Source: Peristeroidobacter soli (GTDB lineage Bacteria > Pseudomonadota > Gammaproteobacteria > Steroidobacterales > Steroidobacteraceae). Taken from it: DNA of 64,000 bases. This document shows positions 32,415-41,512 of this stretch, in pieces. The DNA lies in the NCBI RefSeq assembly GCF_004138485.1, contig NZ_RYEV01000006.1, positions 310,001-374,000 on the forward strand, read 5' to 3'. A program made the position numbers and the translations under genes. The notes under the pieces were generated by a model that saw nothing but the letters and a program-made list of their open reading frames with translations, did no database searches and had not been told where the DNA came from. Positions within the stretch are counted from its first letter, which is position 1, and each line of letters opens with the position of its first letter.

Positions 32415-35234
32415 ATGCGTCTGAGGCACGGGCTTCTGACGTTGGCGTTGTGTGCTGTCGCGGGTGTCTCACCCGCGCAGCCCGCTGCGCCCGCTGTCGA
32501 GCTGAACCTGTCGTTCGAAAAGCTGACGTTGCCGAACGGACTGCAGGTAATCCTGGTGCAGGACCGGCGCTTGCCGGTGGTGGCGACCAACCTGCGATTC
32601 CAGGTCGGATCGGGTGACGACCCGGCCGGCAAGCCCGGCTTCGCCCACCTGTTCGAGCATCTCTATGCGTTCTCGCCGCCGGAGAGCATCCCGAGTCCGC
32701 AATCCATCGGTGCCACTCAGGACGGCGCCACGACCGATCCCGACCGGACCACTTATTACACGACCGCGCCGTCCGATCGGCTGGAAACGTTGCTCGCGCT
32801 CGAGAGCGAGCGCTGGCGCAACTTTCCGCGACGGTTGAATGCGTCGCTGCTGACGAAAGAGCGCTCCAATGTGCGCAATGAGCGTCGCCTCAACATCGAG
32901 AACCAGCCGTACGGACTCGCAGACGAGGCGGTGTTCCTGCAATTGTTCCCGACCGGCCATCCCTATCATTGGAAATATCTGGGTACGCATGCAGGTGTCG
33001 AGGCTGCACGTCTCGAGGACATGCGTGAGTTCTTCACGCGGTACTACGTGCCGGGCAATGCCAGTCTGGTGATCGCCGGCGACATCGATAAGGCGCACGC
33101 GCGGGTTTTGGTTGAAAAGTACTTTGGAAACATCAAGGCGGGCACCGTTCCGCCGCGTGCGAAAGCGGCAGCGGCGCGTGTCGGCGGACAGAAGCGGATC
33201 ACGGTAACTGATCGGGTCGAGGTGCCGAGAGTCACCGTCGCATGGGCCACGCCCGGTTGGTATCAGCCTGGCAATGCTGAAATAGAAATGCTGTCCGCGA
33301 TGCTCGGCAGTTCGTCGAGCCGACTGTACGACCGCCTCGTGCGACAGGAGAAATTGGCCAACAGCATCGTGGTGGAGCACCTGCCGTTCGCGCGAGGCTC
33401 GGTGCTGACGATCAAAGCGGCTGCCGCTCCCGGCGTGACCTTGCAGCGTCTCGAGAATGCCATCGCCGCCGAGATGGCTGCGTTTCAGAAAGCCGGCCCA
33501 TCCGAGAGCGAACTCGAGCAGGCGCGTAACGCGACCCTGCTGAGTATCGTTCGGGGCCTGGAGAAGCTCGGCGAGATCAATGGATTCGGCGACTTCACGA
33601 TGGATGCAGCCTATGGCGGCGTCGCAGAGCAGCTGAATCAATGCAACGTGTTGATGAGCGATCCCGGATGTCTGCGTGAAGTGATGAGGCGTTTTGGCGC
33701 GGTCACGCCGGATTCGCTTCGCCAGGCCGCGGCCACGTTGACGCCCAGCTCGGGTGTCGTCATCTACGCCGTGCCGGGCGAGAAGGTGGTCGATGAGGTG
33801 CCCTCGGCTGAAGTCGTGTCGGCGTCGTCACATCTGGCCGAGCACGACAAATTCGAAATGCCGCCCCTCGGATCGCCATCGACAGTGAAGCCGCCTGCGC
33901 CGCAGAGAGTCGTGCTCCACAACGGCTTCCAGGTGTGGCTCGTTGAACAGCACCAGATCCCGGCGATCTCCGCACACTTGATCGTACGTCGAGGCAGTGG
34001 CGACAGTCCTGCGGATCGCGCCGGTCTCGCGGCCGTCACGACCAAACTCCTGTTGAGAGGAACGCGAGATCGCACTTCGCGCGAGTTCGCCCTCGAAGCG
34101 GCGCAGCTCGGGACCAAGGTGGAAGCCGACATCAGCAGCGATGCGGCCGCGCTGGGCATCCGTGTGTTGAAGCAGAACCTGCCGCGAGCATTGGGGTTGC
34201 TGTCGGATGCGGCGATGAATCCCTCGTTCTCGCAGGCTGAGCTCGATTCGCTGCGAGCGGAAGAGCTGGCTCGGATCGCTCAGGCACGCAGCAACGTAGA
34301 TACGCGAGCGAGTTATCTGTTTACCGATACGTTGTACGGCGGAGCAGGGCCGTATCGTCGCAGCGGCTTGTTCAACGACGACTTGTTTGCGCGAACTCAT
34401 AACTACGGTTACGACGAGATTGGCACGGAAGAATCGCTGCGAGCGATGACTCGCGGCGAGGTCGCCCGGTTCTGGAAGGAAGGCTATACGCCGGACAACA
34501 CCGCATTGGTCGTGGCGGGCGATGCGTCGCTTGCAGAGCTGCGGGAGCTAGCGACGAAGTATTTCGGTGCATGGCGAGGCAAGGCCGCGCAGGTGGCACG
34601 TGCAGCGGCTGGCGCGCCCAAGGAGCATTATCTCGTCGAGAACGCTGGCAACGCATCTCAAACGGCACTTCGCGTTGGAACGGTGGGGGCGGCGAGGACC
34701 AGTCAGGATCTCGTGCCGCTGCGTCTGCTGAACTTCGTGTTCGGTGAGATCTTCGAGAGCCGGATCACGGCCAACTTGCGCGTGAAGCACAACTACACCT
34801 ACATGGCTCGCTCACAGTTTGCGTTTCGTCGTGAGCCCGGACCGTTCGTCGTCGGCACCAACGTGCGCACGGATGTCACCGTGCCGGCCTTGCAGGAGTT
34901 GTTCAACGAGATGAGCCGGCTGCGTGAGGAGCCGGTGTCGGACGCGGAAATGCGCTTTGCCAGGACGGCCTACGAAAGCTCACTGGTCAGCTTGTTCGAA
35001 AGCACTGGCAGGATGGCGAGCACGGTCGGACAGCTGTTCACTTACGAGCTGCCACTCGATTACTACCAGGCGCTGCCCGCTCGTATCGGCGCGACGACCG
35101 CGGCGGATATCCAGCGCGTCGCCCGGCAATATCTGCAGCCGTCCAAGGTGGTGGTCGTGGCGGTCGGCGATCGGGCACGCATCGAATCTGGCATCGCGAA
35201 TGCCGTGAAGGCCGCCACGCGAGGTGAGCCATGA
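32415..35234 (+). CDS. Peptidase M16 (pitrilysin-type) zinc protease, exported
   Basis: A 939-aa protein with a signal peptide and two full M16 modules. The first carries the inverted zinc motif H78-L-F-E81-H82 and the third ligand E156 (VRNERR), so it is predicted active. The second module (residues about 490-930) lacks the motif, as usual for the substrate-clamping half. It degrades peptides in the periplasm or at the outer membrane. It is cotranscribed with the TonB receptor, and its stop codon overlaps the ATG of the oxidoreductase gene. Confidence 0.92.
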   Translation: MRLRHGLLTLALCAVAGVSPAQPAAPAVELNLSFEKLTLPNGLQVILVQDRRLPVVATNLRFQVGSGDDPAGKPGFAHLFEHLYAFSPPESIPSPQSIGATQDGATTDPDRTTYYTTAPSDRLETLLALESERWRNFPRRLNASLLTKERSNVRNERRLNIENQPYGLADEAVFLQLFPTGHPYHWKYLGTHAGVEAARLEDMREFFTRYYVPGNASLVIAGDIDKAHARVLVEKYFGNIKAGTVPPRAKAAAARVGGQKRITVTDRVEVPRVTVAWATPGWYQPGNAEIEMLSAMLGSSSSRLYDRLVRQEKLANSIVVEHLPFARGSVLTIKAAAAPGVTLQRLENAIAAEMAAFQKAGPSESELEQARNATLLSIVRGLEKLGEINGFGDFTMDAAYGGVAEQLNQCNVLMSDPGCLREVMRRFGAVTPDSLRQAAATLTPSSGVVIYAVPGEKVVDEVPSAEVVSASSHLAEHDKFEMPPLGSPSTVKPPAPQRVVLHNGFQVWLVEQHQIPAISAHLIVRRGSGDSPADRAGLAAVTTKLLLRGTRDRTSREFALEAAQLGTKVEADISSDAAALGIRVLKQNLPRALGLLSDAAMNPSFSQAELDSLRAEELARIAQARSNVDTRASYLFTDTLYGGAGPYRRSGLFNDDLFARTHNYGYDEIGTEESLRAMTRGEVARFWKEGYTPDNTALVVAGDASLAELRELATKYFGAWRGKAAQVARAAAGAPKEHYLVENAGNASQTALRVGTVGAARTSQDLVPLRLLNFVFGEIFESRITANLRVKHNYTYMARSQFAFRREPGPFVVGTNVRTDVTVPALQELFNEMSRLREEPVSDAEMRFARTAYESSLVSLFESTGRMASTVGQLFTYELPLDYYQALPARIGATTAADIQRVARQYLQPSKVVVVAVGDRARIESGIANAVKAATRGEP

Positions 35235-35281
35235 GCACGTTACCTGCACGGGATGCTGCTTACTCCGACCGATGCGACGCT
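35231..35281 (+). repeat. Copy 2 of a duplicated translation-coupled leader
   Basis: This matches 30166-30215 and encodes MSTLPARDAAYSDRCDAE in frame with the oxidoreductase. GAGGTGA just upstream is a good ribosome site for ATG 35231. In this copy the element therefore forms a translated N-terminal extension, whereas copy 1 is not linked to the same downstream gene. Confidence 0.6.
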
Positions 35282-36382
35282 GAGCGCATGACGAAGTCTC
35301 CTGTTCCCATTGCCATCGTCGGCCTCGGCATGGTTGCCGATGGGCACATTGCTGCTTATCGTGAGTTGCCGGACGTTCGAATCGCAGCGGTGGTCGATCC
35401 GCGAGCCGAGCGAACGCGCGAAGTTGCCGAGAAGCTGTCGGTGCCGGGCTTCACCAGCTGCGAAGAAATGCTTCGGCACGTTCGGCCGGCCATCGGCTGC
35501 GTGCTGTCGACGGTCGCGTCCCATCGCCCCAATACCGAACTGCTCGCGAACGCCGGTGCGCACGTCCTGTGCGAGAAGCCGATGACCAACAATCTGCAGG
35601 ATGCGCTCGCGATGGTTCAGGTCTGCGAACGCAACGGCGTGCAATTTATGTACGGCTCGTCCTATCGCTACCTGCCGACGATAGTCCGCGCTCGTGAGCT
35701 GATTGCGAGCGGCGTGATCGGCGACGTGGTGTTGATCGAAGAACGCGGTGTGACTGGCGCCGGCGCGGACCAGTTCACGCCGATGTCGAGTGCGCATTAT
35801 CCAGAAGGCACTCCGGGTGGTGGCGGCTTCGGCATGTTCGATCACGGCGTGCATCTGCTCGACATCTTTCCCTGGATTCTGGGCAGCTCGATCCGTCGAG
35901 TGCTGGGCCGTGGCAATTACAGCGGCGCCAGGATGAGCACGGAGTACGCGGTGCTGGAACATGAGAACGGCGCCATGGGCTGGCTCGTTTACGACGAAGC
36001 GACCGTCAGCTCGGATATGCCTTGGGAGGGGTTGTTTGCCAGCGGAATCACGTGGCAGCACGGGCTCGGCTTCGGCGGAGATCCAGGTCAGTGGTTGCGG
36101 GAGGCGGCGTCGATTCGCGTCCACGGCACCAAAGGCGCGTTGCGCATCTACTACTACGCCAATCGAATGTTCCTTTGTCTGCCGTCCAGCACGCGGGAGA
36201 TCATCGTGCCGGCCGCGGCAGCGCCGACGCATTTCGGCCGACAGTTGCAGACGTTCGTCGAGGCTCTCAGGCATTCGAACGATGCTCCGGTCGGGCCGGC
36301 GACCGGCATTCAGGCATTGCAGACATTATTGGCGATTTATCGCAGCGCCGAGTCCCGGCGCTGGGAAGCGGTTGAGCGATAG
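35231..36382 (+). CDS. Gfo/Idh/MocA family oxidoreductase
   Basis: A 383-aa NAD(P)-dependent dehydrogenase. The Rossmann fold starts IAIVGLGMVADGHIAAYREL, and CEKPMTNN is the conserved EKP catalytic motif. A C-terminal alpha/beta domain with GGGGFGMFDHGVHLLDIF includes the family His. Members oxidise or reduce sugars, inositols or cyclic ketones. ATG 35231 (ATGA overlap, GAGGTGA site) is favoured. ATG 35288, which gives a 364-aa protein without the unusual N-terminal extension, is the alternative and lacks a clear ribosome site. Confidence 0.85.
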   Translation: MSTLPARDAAYSDRCDAERMTKSPVPIAIVGLGMVADGHIAAYRELPDVRIAAVVDPRAERTREVAEKLSVPGFTSCEEMLRHVRPAIGCVLSTVASHRPNTELLANAGAHVLCEKPMTNNLQDALAMVQVCERNGVQFMYGSSYRYLPTIVRARELIASGVIGDVVLIEERGVTGAGADQFTPMSSAHYPEGTPGGGGFGMFDHGVHLLDIFPWILGSSIRRVLGRGNYSGARMSTEYAVLEHENGAMGWLVYDEATVSSDMPWEGLFASGITWQHGLGFGGDPGQWLREAASIRVHGTKGALRIYYYANRMFLCLPSSTREIIVPAAAAPTHFGRQLQTFVEALRHSNDAPVGPATGIQALQTLLAIYRSAESRRWEAVER

Positions 36383-36393
36383 GGCGGGCATGT

Positions 36394-36930
36394 ATGGTGA
36401 ATCTGGGTGAGTTGATGCGTCAGTTCCGGCAGGTTGCTCTGCGCGGCAATGCGTCGGAGTGCGCCGAGCCCATGAGCGGCGTGACGCGTCAGGTTCAAGG
36501 ACTGAAATCGGAAGGCACCTTCGGTGGGTTGAAGATCGTCATCGACGAACCCGTCGTCTTTGGCGGCACCGGCTCGGCGCCGAATCCTGCCGAAGTGGCG
36601 CTGGCTGCGCTGGGCGCGAGCATGGAAGTGACATTGCGTTGCTATGCCGAGGCACAAGGTGTGCCGGTGAAGTCCATCTCCGTTGCGTTGAGTGGCGCGC
36701 TCGATGCCCGAGGCTTCTTCGGGACCGATCCTTCGATTCGCCCTGGCTTCGGTCCCATCTCAGCGACCGTGACTGTCGAGTCATCCGCGCCGCCGGAGCA
36801 AGTGGCGGAGTTGATCAAACAGGTGAATCAGTGTTGCCCGGTGCTGGATGTGTTCCGCAGCCCGCAGACGGTCAATGTGAAGCTGGATCACGTCGCCGAA
36901 CGGATCGCTAGCTCGACGGGCGAGTACTGA
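36394..36930 (+). CDS. OsmC family protein
   Basis: A 178-aa OsmC/Ohr-type protein. GGTGSAPNPAEVALAALGAS is the family signature, with C in TLRCYAEAQG and a second cysteine in NQCCPVLDVF at the usual separation for peroxide-reducing dithiols. It probably reduces organic hydroperoxides in the cytoplasm. It starts 12 bp after the oxidoreductase gene and ends 43 bp inside the opposite-strand PhyH gene. Confidence 0.85.
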   Translation: MVNLGELMRQFRQVALRGNASECAEPMSGVTRQVQGLKSEGTFGGLKIVIDEPVVFGGTGSAPNPAEVALAALGASMEVTLRCYAEAQGVPVKSISVALSGALDARGFFGTDPSIRPGFGPISATVTVESSAPPEQVAELIKQVNQCCPVLDVFRSPQTVNVKLDHVAERIASSTGEY

Positions 36931-37676
36931 TCGTCCGAGCGGTGCAGGCAGATGGGCTCGCGCGGGAGCAGTGGTGGTTGCGCCATGAACCGCGGGTTCT
37001 TGCCACGATGCGGTTGAGCCGCATGCACGAGAAAGGGATGACAGAGATAAACCGTGCCGGCTTCGCCCACGGCCAGCACTTCCGGTCGTTGTGACGATCG
37101 AGCGAAGCCATCTGCCGCGAGCTCCCGCAGCGTGAGCCCGGCTTCTCCTGCCGGCGCGAGTTGTTTCGCTATGTCGATGTGAGATCCGGCGCGGATGCGG
37201 GTCGGTGCGTCGTCCTGCTCCACATCCGAAAACAGAAACAACATCAGCAGCGCCCGCCCGCGGCTGCTTACATTCGCGCGCCATTCCATGAAGTCAGGCG
37301 CCTCGTAACCGAAGCTCACGTCGATGTGCCAGCCGTCGTCGCCAGGCGCAATGGCCGAGGGAAAGCGGATTGGGAATGTTCCCAGCGTGTCACGCGGAAG
37401 CCAGCGCCCTTTGCCGACGAGTTGATCGAACGCCTGATGCAAGACCGGGGCGTTCGCAGCCTCGCGGAACGGCGCCTGGCCGAATTGATCGAGGCGGATG
37501 ACTGGCCGGGTCCATGTCGAGGGATCCTGTGGGTCGCATCCGGTCGCCCGCCACAGAATGGCCCGGGCCTCCTCGGCGGTTTGCCTGGAGAAGACGTTGT
37601 CCAGGCGAATGAAGCCGTCGCGAATGAAGGCGGCGATGTCCTCGGCACTCAGCGCCGGCTCAGGGGCTCGATCCAT
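36888..37676 (-). CDS. Phytanoyl-CoA dioxygenase (PhyH) family protein
   Basis: A 262-aa Fe(II)/2-oxoglutarate-dependent oxygenase. FIRDGFIRLDNVFS is the standard PhyH N-terminus. H117-I-D119 gives two iron ligands, and HPFLVHAAQPHRGKNPRFMA supplies the distal His and the Arg that binds 2-oxoglutarate. Members hydroxylate unactivated carbons in lipids or natural products. It converges on and overlaps the OsmC gene, and is divergent from the large TPR-NTPase gene. AGGAG is close to the ATG (2 bp). Confidence 0.85.
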   Translation of the reverse strand: MDRAPEPALSAEDIAAFIRDGFIRLDNVFSRQTAEEARAILWRATGCDPQDPSTWTRPVIRLDQFGQAPFREAANAPVLHQAFDQLVGKGRWLPRDTLGTFPIRFPSAIAPGDDGWHIDVSFGYEAPDFMEWRANVSSRGRALLMLFLFSDVEQDDAPTRIRAGSHIDIAKQLAPAGEAGLTLRELAADGFARSSQRPEVLAVGEAGTVYLCHPFLVHAAQPHRGKNPRFMAQPPLLPREPICLHRSDDQYSPVELAIRSAT

Positions 37677-37811
37677 CGCTCCTTACATACGCGATTTGCC
37701 TCGCAGCAGCAAACTTGGCGGGTACGTGCCGGCTCGTCGGGGGATCATTACACTCATGGACCAGTGCCGGCCGCGAAGGAACAGGGCGCCAGAAGGCGAG
37801 GCGGTTACAAA

Positions 37812-40800
37812 GTGACGGAACCAATATTCATAGATCGGCGCGACTCGCTGTTTGGCAGGGCGGCGGATATTCGCAAACTGCTCGATGCCGCCGCTCGACC
37901 GGGGCTGACCCTGGTCGTTGGCCGCCCTCGCATGGGCAAGACGTGGGCTTTGCAAGAGACGGCGCGGCAGTTGCTCGAGGACGGCCGGTACGTCGTCGGT
38001 TATCACGACTTCAAAGGGGATGAAAGCGCTCATCTGCTGTACGCCGTCGAAGATCTATACAGCCGCTGGCTTGCGAACGAGGCCCTGAGGAAGCAGGCCG
38101 TTGCCAGTTGGCGTCTGTTGAAGCCGACGCTTCTCCCACGCGTCGGCCAGGTCGTGGGTGAACTGACCGAGTTGCTCGGGACCGGTTTACTGCCGGGGGC
38201 GATGGCGCCGTTGATCAAAGGTGCATTCAGCAAGCTTTCCGAGGCGCAACGCGCTGGCGGCGGTTTGAGTACACCCGCGCTCGCCTACGATGAAGCGCGG
38301 CAGCTCGTGCGTTTGATCGCCGATCTGGGCGGTCGAGACAGGCGTGTCGTATTGATCCTGGATGCATTCGAAAAGTCACTGGCCGGGCGACGTTCGGACT
38401 TCGACACGATAGAAGCGTTCTGTCGTAACGACACGGACTGGGAAGGAGTCCACGTCTTCGCCGCGATCCGGCATCCCGATCAGGATGACACCGGGATGAG
38501 CGACTATCGCCGGATGGTCCGCCTGTGCCGGATGTTTCCTTCCGGCAATGTCCATGAGCTGGCAGCGCTGGATCGCTCGGATCCGGCTGAGAACCAACGG
38601 TTGCTCGCATTCGTGCGGGATCGGGTTCGTGCCGCCGGGCTCGTGACGGACGAGCGGCTGCTGCAGTTGATCGATGGCTATCCGGGCGTGGTCGATCACT
38701 GGTGTCACCGGGCCAACAGCACCGAGATGCATTCGGAGGCTGATTTGGAAAGGGTGGCGGGGCATGCGCAAGCCAATCGGTATCCGGATCTCGAACATGC
38801 GCTGGGAACGTTACGTTCGCCGGCTCGTTCGTTGGCAGCTGCGTTGGCGCTGCTGCCAGCACTCGATGCCAGTTCTTGGGATATGTTGCGAGAGATTCTG
38901 TTACCGGCAGATTCACCGCGGCAACTTCAGGACCTCGTCGACGAATTGATCGATGCCGCGGTCTTTGTCGATCCGAACTCGGAAATCAGATTCGCATCGT
39001 ACGGACACGATACGCGCCACACGGTGGCACGGCGCTGGTTCGTGACCGCCGCACGGGATGTGATGCGTCGTGAGTCCGAACGCGTGATTTTCGATCTGGC
39101 CGGTCGCTTCGTCGGCGCGGATCTCAAGAGTGTCCACGCCGTGTTCGTGCTGGGAAAGTGCGCTGAAACGGCAATGTCGGTGGCCGTCGGGGCCAATCAC
39201 GTCGACCTGATTGAGCTCGCCAATTATCTGTGCGACGACACCATCGATGCGATTCGCGATGACATCTTTCTAAATGAGACCCTGCGCCGCGCCTGTCCGG
39301 CGTTGCTGGCTTGGGCGTTGGTCGTCAAGCTGAGTAAGCGCGGGTCGCGCGGTGAAGATGTCATGGCGGACTACGCCGCAGTGTTGACATTTCCCGGTGT
39401 TCCAGCGGACGCGGTGTCGCAGGCTCTCCTCGGTCGCGGCATGGAATATATCGAACGTGGCGACTCGCGGGCAGCGATGGCAGATCTCACCGCGTTGATC
39501 GAGTTGCCTGGCGCTCCGGCGCGACTTCTGGCGCAGGCTCTTTGGAATCGAGGGTTGGCGTACGTGAGGCAGGGAGACCTGGCTCTGGGAATTGCGGATC
39601 ACACTGTTCTGATCACGCTGGCCGAGGCGCCAGTGGAAACCGTTGCCGAAGCCTATTTGCGTCGTGGCATGTCGAGGGGCGATTTGGGGGACGCCGACGG
39701 AGAAAAAGCCGACTACACCTCGGTCATCGAACTTCCGGGCGCTCCGATCGAACACATCGGGAGGGCATTGTTGAGTCGTGCACTTGCCCGTGCCGGCGAG
39801 GAGGACTACTGCGGCGCCTTGGCTGATTACACTGCCATCATCGACCTGGCGGAAGCTCCAGGAAAGCTGGTGACCGCTGCGCTCATGCTGCGTGGGACGC
39901 GGCGTGCGCAGCAGGGCGATGTTGATGACGCATTGGCGGACTTGAGTTTGGCGATTGCCATGCCGGAGGCGGATGTAGACACCGTCGCGGCCGCTCTGTT
40001 GCAAAGAGGGTGGAGCCAAAAGGAACGGGGCGAGACCGATGCGGCGCTCGATGACTTCAACCGATTGATCGGATTGCCCAATGCGCCGGTCGAGGTCCTC
40101 GCGCAGGCACTGGTCTATCGCGCTCGCCTGCACAATAAAATGAACGATATCGAGGCGCAGATTGCGGATTACACCACTGTCATCGAGTTATCGGGCGCGC
40201 CCGTGGAGCGGAGAGCGGAGGCGCTACTGGAGCGTGCGCTGGTCGACATCGCCGCTCCCGAACAGCGCACGATGCAGGACCTCACCGCTTTGATCGAGTT
40301 GTCCGGTGCTCCGGCATCCACAGTGGCAGTGGCGCTCGCCGAGCGAGCGCGTCGGAGGCGCCTGTGCGATGACGAAACGGGGGCGTCGGCGGACGAGAAT
40401 GTCTCGATCGCGTTGCCCGGCGCGCCGGTCGCGCTGGTCGCCAGGCTGCTCGTCAGTCGAGCGGCCGATCGTGCCAAGCGAGGTGCCATTACCGAAGCTA
40501 AGCAGGACTGCGCGGGGGTGATCAATTTGCAAGAAGCGCCACCGGAAAGCGTGGCTCGTGCGCACTATGCGCTTGCCATGGCGTGTTTCGACGAACACGA
40601 CCTCGAAGGGGAGTTGAGGAATTACACCGCACTGATCGAGCTGACAGGTGCGCCAGTCGATCTGGTGACACTGTCGCTGCTCAATCGTGGCTCCAGACGC
40701 GAGGCGTTGGGCGACAGCGCTGGGGCGATCGCCGACTATGGCGTCATCATCCGTTTGCCCGCCGCGCCCGCGAGCACGCTGGCGGAAGCGTTGCTGAAGC

Positions 40801-41405
40801 GCGGAATTGCCATCGAAGCGGGCGGTGACGAGGCCGCGGCCATGGCGGATTTCGATGCAGTCATCGGCCTGAGTGGCGTGCCAGGTGCTCAGCTCGCCAA
40901 AGCATTCCTCCATCGCGGCCTGGTCAGCGACAGTCGAGGAGATATCGAAGCCGCCATGGCTGATTACACCCGTGCGGTCGAAACGCCGAATGCGCTGCCC
41001 GAGCAGGTCGCGCAAGCGCTCTTTGCCCGTGGCATGACACGTGGACAGCATGATGACGTTGAAGGTTCATTCGCTGACTACACCGCCTTGATCGATCTGC
41101 CAGGCGCGCCCCCTGCATTCGTGGCGCAAGCGATGCTGCAACGTCGGATCGCTCGCGGTCTGCGGGGAGATGAGGAGGGAGCTCTGGAGGACTATACGAC
41201 TGTCATCAATCTTCAGGGAGCTCTGGTCCATACAGTTGCACTGGCGCTGTTGCTACGTGGGATCAAGCTCGCCAGGCAGGGTGATCTCGAACTGGCGCTG
41301 GCGGATTATTCGGCCGTCATCGCCTTGCCGGACGTACCGCCCGATCTTCTGGAGAAGGCGCGTGAATTCCACATACGCGTCAGCGCTGAAAGAGCCGGAC
41401 GATGA
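37812..41405 (+). CDS. P-loop NTPase with 38-residue TPR-like repeats
   Basis: A 1197-aa STAND-like ATPase. The GTG at 37812 puts the FGR motif (DSLFGRAADIRKLL) near the N-terminus, with Walker A G37-R-P-R-M-G-K-T44 and Walker B VVLILDAFE (D184). A helical linker follows. From residue about 542 there are roughly 17 tandem repeats with a consensus of RG-x6-GD-x3-A-x-ADYT-x-VI-x-LPGAP-x4-A-x-AL. Their period is 38 rather than the 34 of ordinary TPR, and one unit has 37. The open frame extends upstream but overlaps the PhyH gene and lacks homology. No effector domain is visible; function is unknown, probably signal sensing or defence. Confidence 0.82.
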   Translation: MTEPIFIDRRDSLFGRAADIRKLLDAAARPGLTLVVGRPRMGKTWALQETARQLLEDGRYVVGYHDFKGDESAHLLYAVEDLYSRWLANEALRKQAVASWRLLKPTLLPRVGQVVGELTELLGTGLLPGAMAPLIKGAFSKLSEAQRAGGGLSTPALAYDEARQLVRLIADLGGRDRRVVLILDAFEKSLAGRRSDFDTIEAFCRNDTDWEGVHVFAAIRHPDQDDTGMSDYRRMVRLCRMFPSGNVHELAALDRSDPAENQRLLAFVRDRVRAAGLVTDERLLQLIDGYPGVVDHWCHRANSTEMHSEADLERVAGHAQANRYPDLEHALGTLRSPARSLAAALALLPALDASSWDMLREILLPADSPRQLQDLVDELIDAAVFVDPNSEIRFASYGHDTRHTVARRWFVTAARDVMRRESERVIFDLAGRFVGADLKSVHAVFVLGKCAETAMSVAVGANHVDLIELANYLCDDTIDAIRDDIFLNETLRRACPALLAWALVVKLSKRGSRGEDVMADYAAVLTFPGVPADAVSQALLGRGMEYIERGDSRAAMADLTALIELPGAPARLLAQALWNRGLAYVRQGDLALGIADHTVLITLAEAPVETVAEAYLRRGMSRGDLGDADGEKADYTSVIELPGAPIEHIGRALLSRALARAGEEDYCGALADYTAIIDLAEAPGKLVTAALMLRGTRRAQQGDVDDALADLSLAIAMPEADVDTVAAALLQRGWSQKERGETDAALDDFNRLIGLPNAPVEVLAQALVYRARLHNKMNDIEAQIADYTTVIELSGAPVERRAEALLERALVDIAAPEQRTMQDLTALIELSGAPASTVAVALAERARRRRLCDDETGASADENVSIALPGAPVALVARLLVSRAADRAKRGAITEAKQDCAGVINLQEAPPESVARAHYALAMACFDEHDLEGELRNYTALIELTGAPVDLVTLSLLNRGSRREALGDSAGAIADYGVIIRLPAAPASTLAEALLKRGIAIEAGGDEAAAMADFDAVIGLSGVPGAQLAKAFLHRGLVSDSRGDIEAAMADYTRAVETPNALPEQVAQALFARGMTRGQHDDVEGSFADYTALIDLPGAPPAFVAQAMLQRRIARGLRGDEEGALEDYTTVINLQGALVHTVALALLLRGIKLARQGDLELALADYSAVIALPDVPPDLLEKAREFHIRVSAERAGR

Positions 41406-41429
41406 CGTCGGAGATTGATTCCCGTGCGT

Positions 41430-41454
41430 TGAGGCAAACGCCCTCTGGCTCGTA
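41430..41454 (+). promoter_or_regulatory. Putative ECF-sigma promoter of the hydrolase gene
   Basis: TGAGGCAAACG followed after 7 bp by GCTCGTA. The 25-bp block matches 44421-44445 at 20 positions. A GAGG-yAAAC -35 element and a CGTA -10 element fit FecI/PvdS-type sigma recognition. It is located 36 bp before the hydrolase start codon. Confidence 0.55.
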
Positions 41455-41473
41455 CTAATAAGAAGAGAGTCAG

Positions 41474-41512
41474 GGGGAGCCGATTGCCGATGATTACATT
41501 CCGCCGCGCGCT
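41474..41512 (+). repeat. Shared translation-initiation region, copy 1
   Basis: GGGGAGCCGATT, a 4-bp gap, ATG and then a 23-bp coding start ending CGCCGCGCGCT. Nearly the same sequence and spacing occur at 44496-44534 before the TonB receptor. GGGGAG is the ribosome site. Both proteins begin M-x-T-x-RRAL. Confidence 0.65.

Noticed and set aside
29914-32472. 852-codon minus-strand open frame across the receptor gene
   Set aside because: No ribosome site, no signal or domain motif; it is a shadow of the receptor and of the end of the regulator gene.
37161-37811. Upstream extension of the TPR-NTPase frame
   Set aside because: This part overlaps the PhyH gene on the other strand and has no family resemblance; the GTG at 37812 with GAGG upstream fits the start of homology.
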